A stretch of 14,053 bases of DNA from Methylophilaceae bacterium UBA7525. GTDB taxonomy: Bacteria; Pseudomonadota; Gammaproteobacteria; Burkholderiales; Methylophilaceae. Made by a program: the position numbers and the translations under genes. Under the pieces are notes generated by a model, which ran no database searches, was not told where the DNA came from, and saw only the letters and a program-made list of their open reading frames with translations. Of the stretch, positions 11,964-14,053 are shown in pieces. The stretch is from NCBI GenBank assembly GCA_002479405.1, contig DLMX01000066.1, positions 2,691 to 16,743 on the forward strand, given 5' to 3'. How positions within the stretch are numbered: position 1 is the stretch's first letter; every line of letters begins with the position of its first letter.

Positions 11964-13426
11964 CAGCAATCAAGATAAAAGACAACAAAGCCATAATCAA
12001 CAGCATGTTTGATGCAGAGAGTTTTCGCACCGTCGGCCATGAGCTGATAGACCTGCTGGCGGATGAACTGCAACGCAACCTGAGCGCGCAACGCCCGGTA
12101 TTGAACTGGCGCCAGCCGTCGACCGAAGACAAATCCTGGCAAGCGCCACTGCCTCAGCAACCGACGCTGGATCTGAATGGCCTGCTGAAAAAACTGGGAG
12201 CCGACATCCTGCCGGGTAATCTGGCCATCCATCACCCGCAGAATCTGGGGCATCAGGTTGCAACGCCGCTGCCTGTCGCCGCCCTGTGCGATCTGGTGGC
12301 ATCACTGACCAACCAGGCCATGGCGGTCTACGAGACAGGCCCCAGCGCCACCATGCTGGAACGCCAGGTCATACGCTGGCTGAGCACGCTGGTCGGCTGG
12401 CAGATGGAGGAAGTCAACGGCGTCCTCACCTCGGGAGGCGCCCAGGCAAACCTGACGGCGCTGCTGGCAGCACGCCAGCACAGCAGCGACAACAACATCT
12501 GGAAACAAGGTTTAACTGCACAGCGCCCTTTGCGCATCCTCGCTTCGGAACATAGCCATTATTCGATTTCACGCGCGGCAGGGATCATGGGGCTGGGTAC
12601 CGATGCGGTCATCCTGATTCATACCGACCCACAAGGCCGCATGCTGCCTGCAGACATTGCACGCGCGCATCAGGATTGCATGAACAGGCAGGAAACGGTG
12701 ATGGCAGTGGTCGCCAATGCCGCTTGTACCGCCACCGGCAGCGTTGACCCCTTGCAGGAAATAGGAGAATACTGCCGGGCACACGACCTGTGGCTGCATG
12801 TGGATGGCGCACACGGTGCATCTGCCCTGCTGTCAACCCGGCATCGCGAGCTGTTGCAAGGCTTGGAGCTCGCCGACTCCGTCGTCTGGGACGGCCACAA
12901 ACTGCTCTACATGCCGGCTACAGTATCGGCCGTACTCTTCAGGTCGGCGCAAAACAGCTACCTGGCCTTTGCGCAGGATGCTTCCTACCTGTTCCAGGGC
13001 GGGAATCACGAAGTCGAAACCTACAACGTCAGCTACCGCACGCTGGAATGCACCAAACGCATGATGGCATTGAAGTTGTGGGCAGCCCTCTCGCTGTACG
13101 GGGTTGAAGGTATGGCGACCCTGGTCGATGAAGCGTTTGCCAAGGCGCAGTTGTTTGCGCAAATGCTGCAGGCGCATCCAGATTTCGAACTGCTGATGAT
13201 GCCGCAAACCAATATCGTCTGCTTTCATCATCTGGCAGAAGGCGTGTCGGGCCAAGAGTCGAACCGGCATCAAGCTGATTTGAGGAAAAAGATTGTCGAA
13301 AGCGGCCAGTTCCATCTTACCCAGGTCGAACTGCATGGCAGGCTCTGGCTACGCACGACGCTGATGAATCCGTTCACACAGCAGGAACATCTGCAGGCTT
13401 TGATGGATTGTATCGTCAGCGCCTGA
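11960..13426 (+). CDS. Group II PLP-dependent decarboxylase
   Basis: A 488-residue member of the aromatic-L-amino-acid/glutamate/diaminobutyrate decarboxylase family (Pyridoxal_deC). Landmarks are SGGAQANLTALL (158-169), HSHYSISRAAG with H200 likely stacking on the cofactor ring, HVDGAHG with D282 contacting the pyridine nitrogen, and VVWDGHKLLYMP with K314 as the Schiff-base lysine. The usual motif is DxxHK, so spacing is normal. It removes the carboxyl group of an amino acid to give an amine. Substrate is unknown: diaminobutyrate, aspartate or an aromatic amino acid are all possible. The start is the ATG in the ATGA overlap with the oxygenase gene. The gene ends 10 bases from a convergent gene. 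Confidence 0.88.
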   Translation: MTAIKIKDNKAIINSMFDAESFRTVGHELIDLLADELQRNLSAQRPVLNWRQPSTEDKSWQAPLPQQPTLDLNGLLKKLGADILPGNLAIHHPQNLGHQVATPLPVAALCDLVASLTNQAMAVYETGPSATMLERQVIRWLSTLVGWQMEEVNGVLTSGGAQANLTALLAARQHSSDNNIWKQGLTAQRPLRILASEHSHYSISRAAGIMGLGTDAVILIHTDPQGRMLPADIARAHQDCMNRQETVMAVVANAACTATGSVDPLQEIGEYCRAHDLWLHVDGAHGASALLSTRHRELLQGLELADSVVWDGHKLLYMPATVSAVLFRSAQNSYLAFAQDASYLFQGGNHEVETYNVSYRTLECTKRMMALKLWAALSLYGVEGMATLVDEAFAKAQLFAQMLQAHPDFELLMMPQTNIVCFHHLAEGVSGQESNRHQADLRKKIVESGQFHLTQVELHGRLWLRTTLMNPFTQQEHLQALMDCIVSA

Positions 13427-13436
13427 ATGGATTCTC

Positions 13437-14053
13437 TTACGCCAGCAGCTGGCCATAACCCGCTTGATAATCCGGATAGCGCAGCCTGAAGCCGGTTTCG
13501 AGCATGCGCCGATTACTCAAACGCTTGCCGCCTGCAACCGGTGGCACTGGCACTTTTTCCATACTCAAACCCTGTTTTACGGCCAGCCATCTCAGAACTT
13601 CGTGTTGCGAGGTTGGTTGGCTGTCCGTCACCAGATAAAGCGACTCCAGGCTTTCGCCCTTGTCTGCCTTTATCACACAGCTCGCAATGAACGCAGCGGC
13701 ATCATCCCGATGAATGCGGTTGGTCCAGCTGTTGTTTGATGGCCATGTCTGCGGGGACCTGGCCAATTGCAGCAGGCGTGTCCTGCCGGGACCATAAATG
13801 CCGGACAGTCTCAGTATGGTGTGAGGAATATCGAGCGTATTCAGCAGAGTCTCTGCCTCCTGCAACCGCAGGCCACCGAAGTCAGAAGGGCTCGCTGGCG
13901 TATTTTCATCCAACCAGTCATCGGTCTGCTGACCATAGACCCGCGTACTGGAAACAAAAAAGACGTGTCGCAAGCAACTCAACGGCATCAGCAATGTCAG
14001 CACATTACGCAGGCCGGCGACATAGTGCGCTCTATAGCTCTCGTCGGTCTGCG
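13437..14053 (-). CDS. SDR-family NAD-dependent epimerase-like protein, 5' end cut by window
   Basis: The frame is open to the right edge (at least 204 residues) and continues beyond it, so the N-terminal Rossmann glycine motif is not visible. A GTG at 14003 is inside the conserved region and is not the start: the upstream codons read YRAHYVAGLRNVL, typical of this family. Seen are FFVSSTRVYGQ, LRLSGIYGPGR, NRIHRDDAAAFI and a C-terminal SNRRMLETGFRLRYPDYQAGY. This resembles extended SDRs of the YeeZ type. The usual catalytic lysine four residues after the tyrosine is Thr here (YGQQT), so it may be an atypical SDR. Substrate unknown. It is convergent with the decarboxylase gene. Confidence 0.85.
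   Translation of the reverse strand, partial: QTDESYRAHYVAGLRNVLTLLMPLSCLRHVFFVSSTRVYGQQTDDWLDENTPASPSDFGGLRLQEAETLLNTLDIPHTILRLSGIYGPGRTRLLQLARSPQTWPSNNSWTNRIHRDDAAAFIASCVIKADKGESLESLYLVTDSQPTSQHEVLRWLAVKQGLSMEKVPVPPVAGGKRLSNRRMLETGFRLRYPDYQAGYGQLLA

Noticed and set aside
1..14053. CRISPR array or insertion sequence
   Set aside because: No regularly spaced repeats, no transposase and no IS-type terminal inverted repeats with target duplication were seen.

Overview
The window holds two unlike pieces of DNA joined at a tRNA gene. From about 3.55 kb to the end is conserved chromosome of a betaproteobacterium. The order thrS-infC-rpmI-rplT-pheS-pheT-ihfA-merR-tRNA-Pro on the minus strand, the protein sequences and the moderately high GC fit Nitrosomonadales-type bacteria. 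A Gallionellaceae-like host is only a guess. The first 3.55 kb is visibly more AT-rich and is a small integrated element.

Positions 1-3549 (element). The first 23 bases repeat exactly inside the intact tRNA-Pro(GGG) gene at 3527-3549. The stretch between the copies is therefore a roughly 3.5 kb tRNA-targeted integrative element. It carries two small overlapping genes of unknown function (139-366, 356-556), a 320-bp palindrome-rich stretch that may hold a replication origin, a HUH rolling-circle replication initiator (879-1685), a 540-bp structured stretch with no convincing gene, a small HTH excisionase-like gene (2227-2556) and an overlapping tyrosine integrase (2427-3467). No capsid, assembly, packaging, Zot-like or relaxase gene is visible. 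The best reading is a minimal integrative rolling-circle plasmid or phage satellite; which one is not decided by the sequence.

Positions 3470-11211 (core chromosome, minus strand). In transcription order: tRNA-Val(GAC), a hairpin terminator, thrS, infC (apparent AUA start codon), rpmI, rplT, a perfect hairpin terminator, pheS, pheT, ihfA, a MerR-family regulator overlapping ihfA, and tRNA-Pro(GGG). The tRNA-Pro terminator now lies on element DNA. This is the usual translation-factor/synthetase cluster, with room for IF3 and L20 autoregulation.

Positions 11212-14053 (accessory chromosomal genes). Divergent from tRNA-Val is a two-gene unit: a 2-oxoglutarate/Fe(II) oxygenase and a group II PLP-dependent decarboxylase, overlapping by 4 bp. 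It converges on a truncated SDR-family epimerase-like gene that runs off the right edge.

The most interesting material is the small element: its gene content, its anticodon-loop attachment site, its two unknown small proteins and its structured non-coding DNA.
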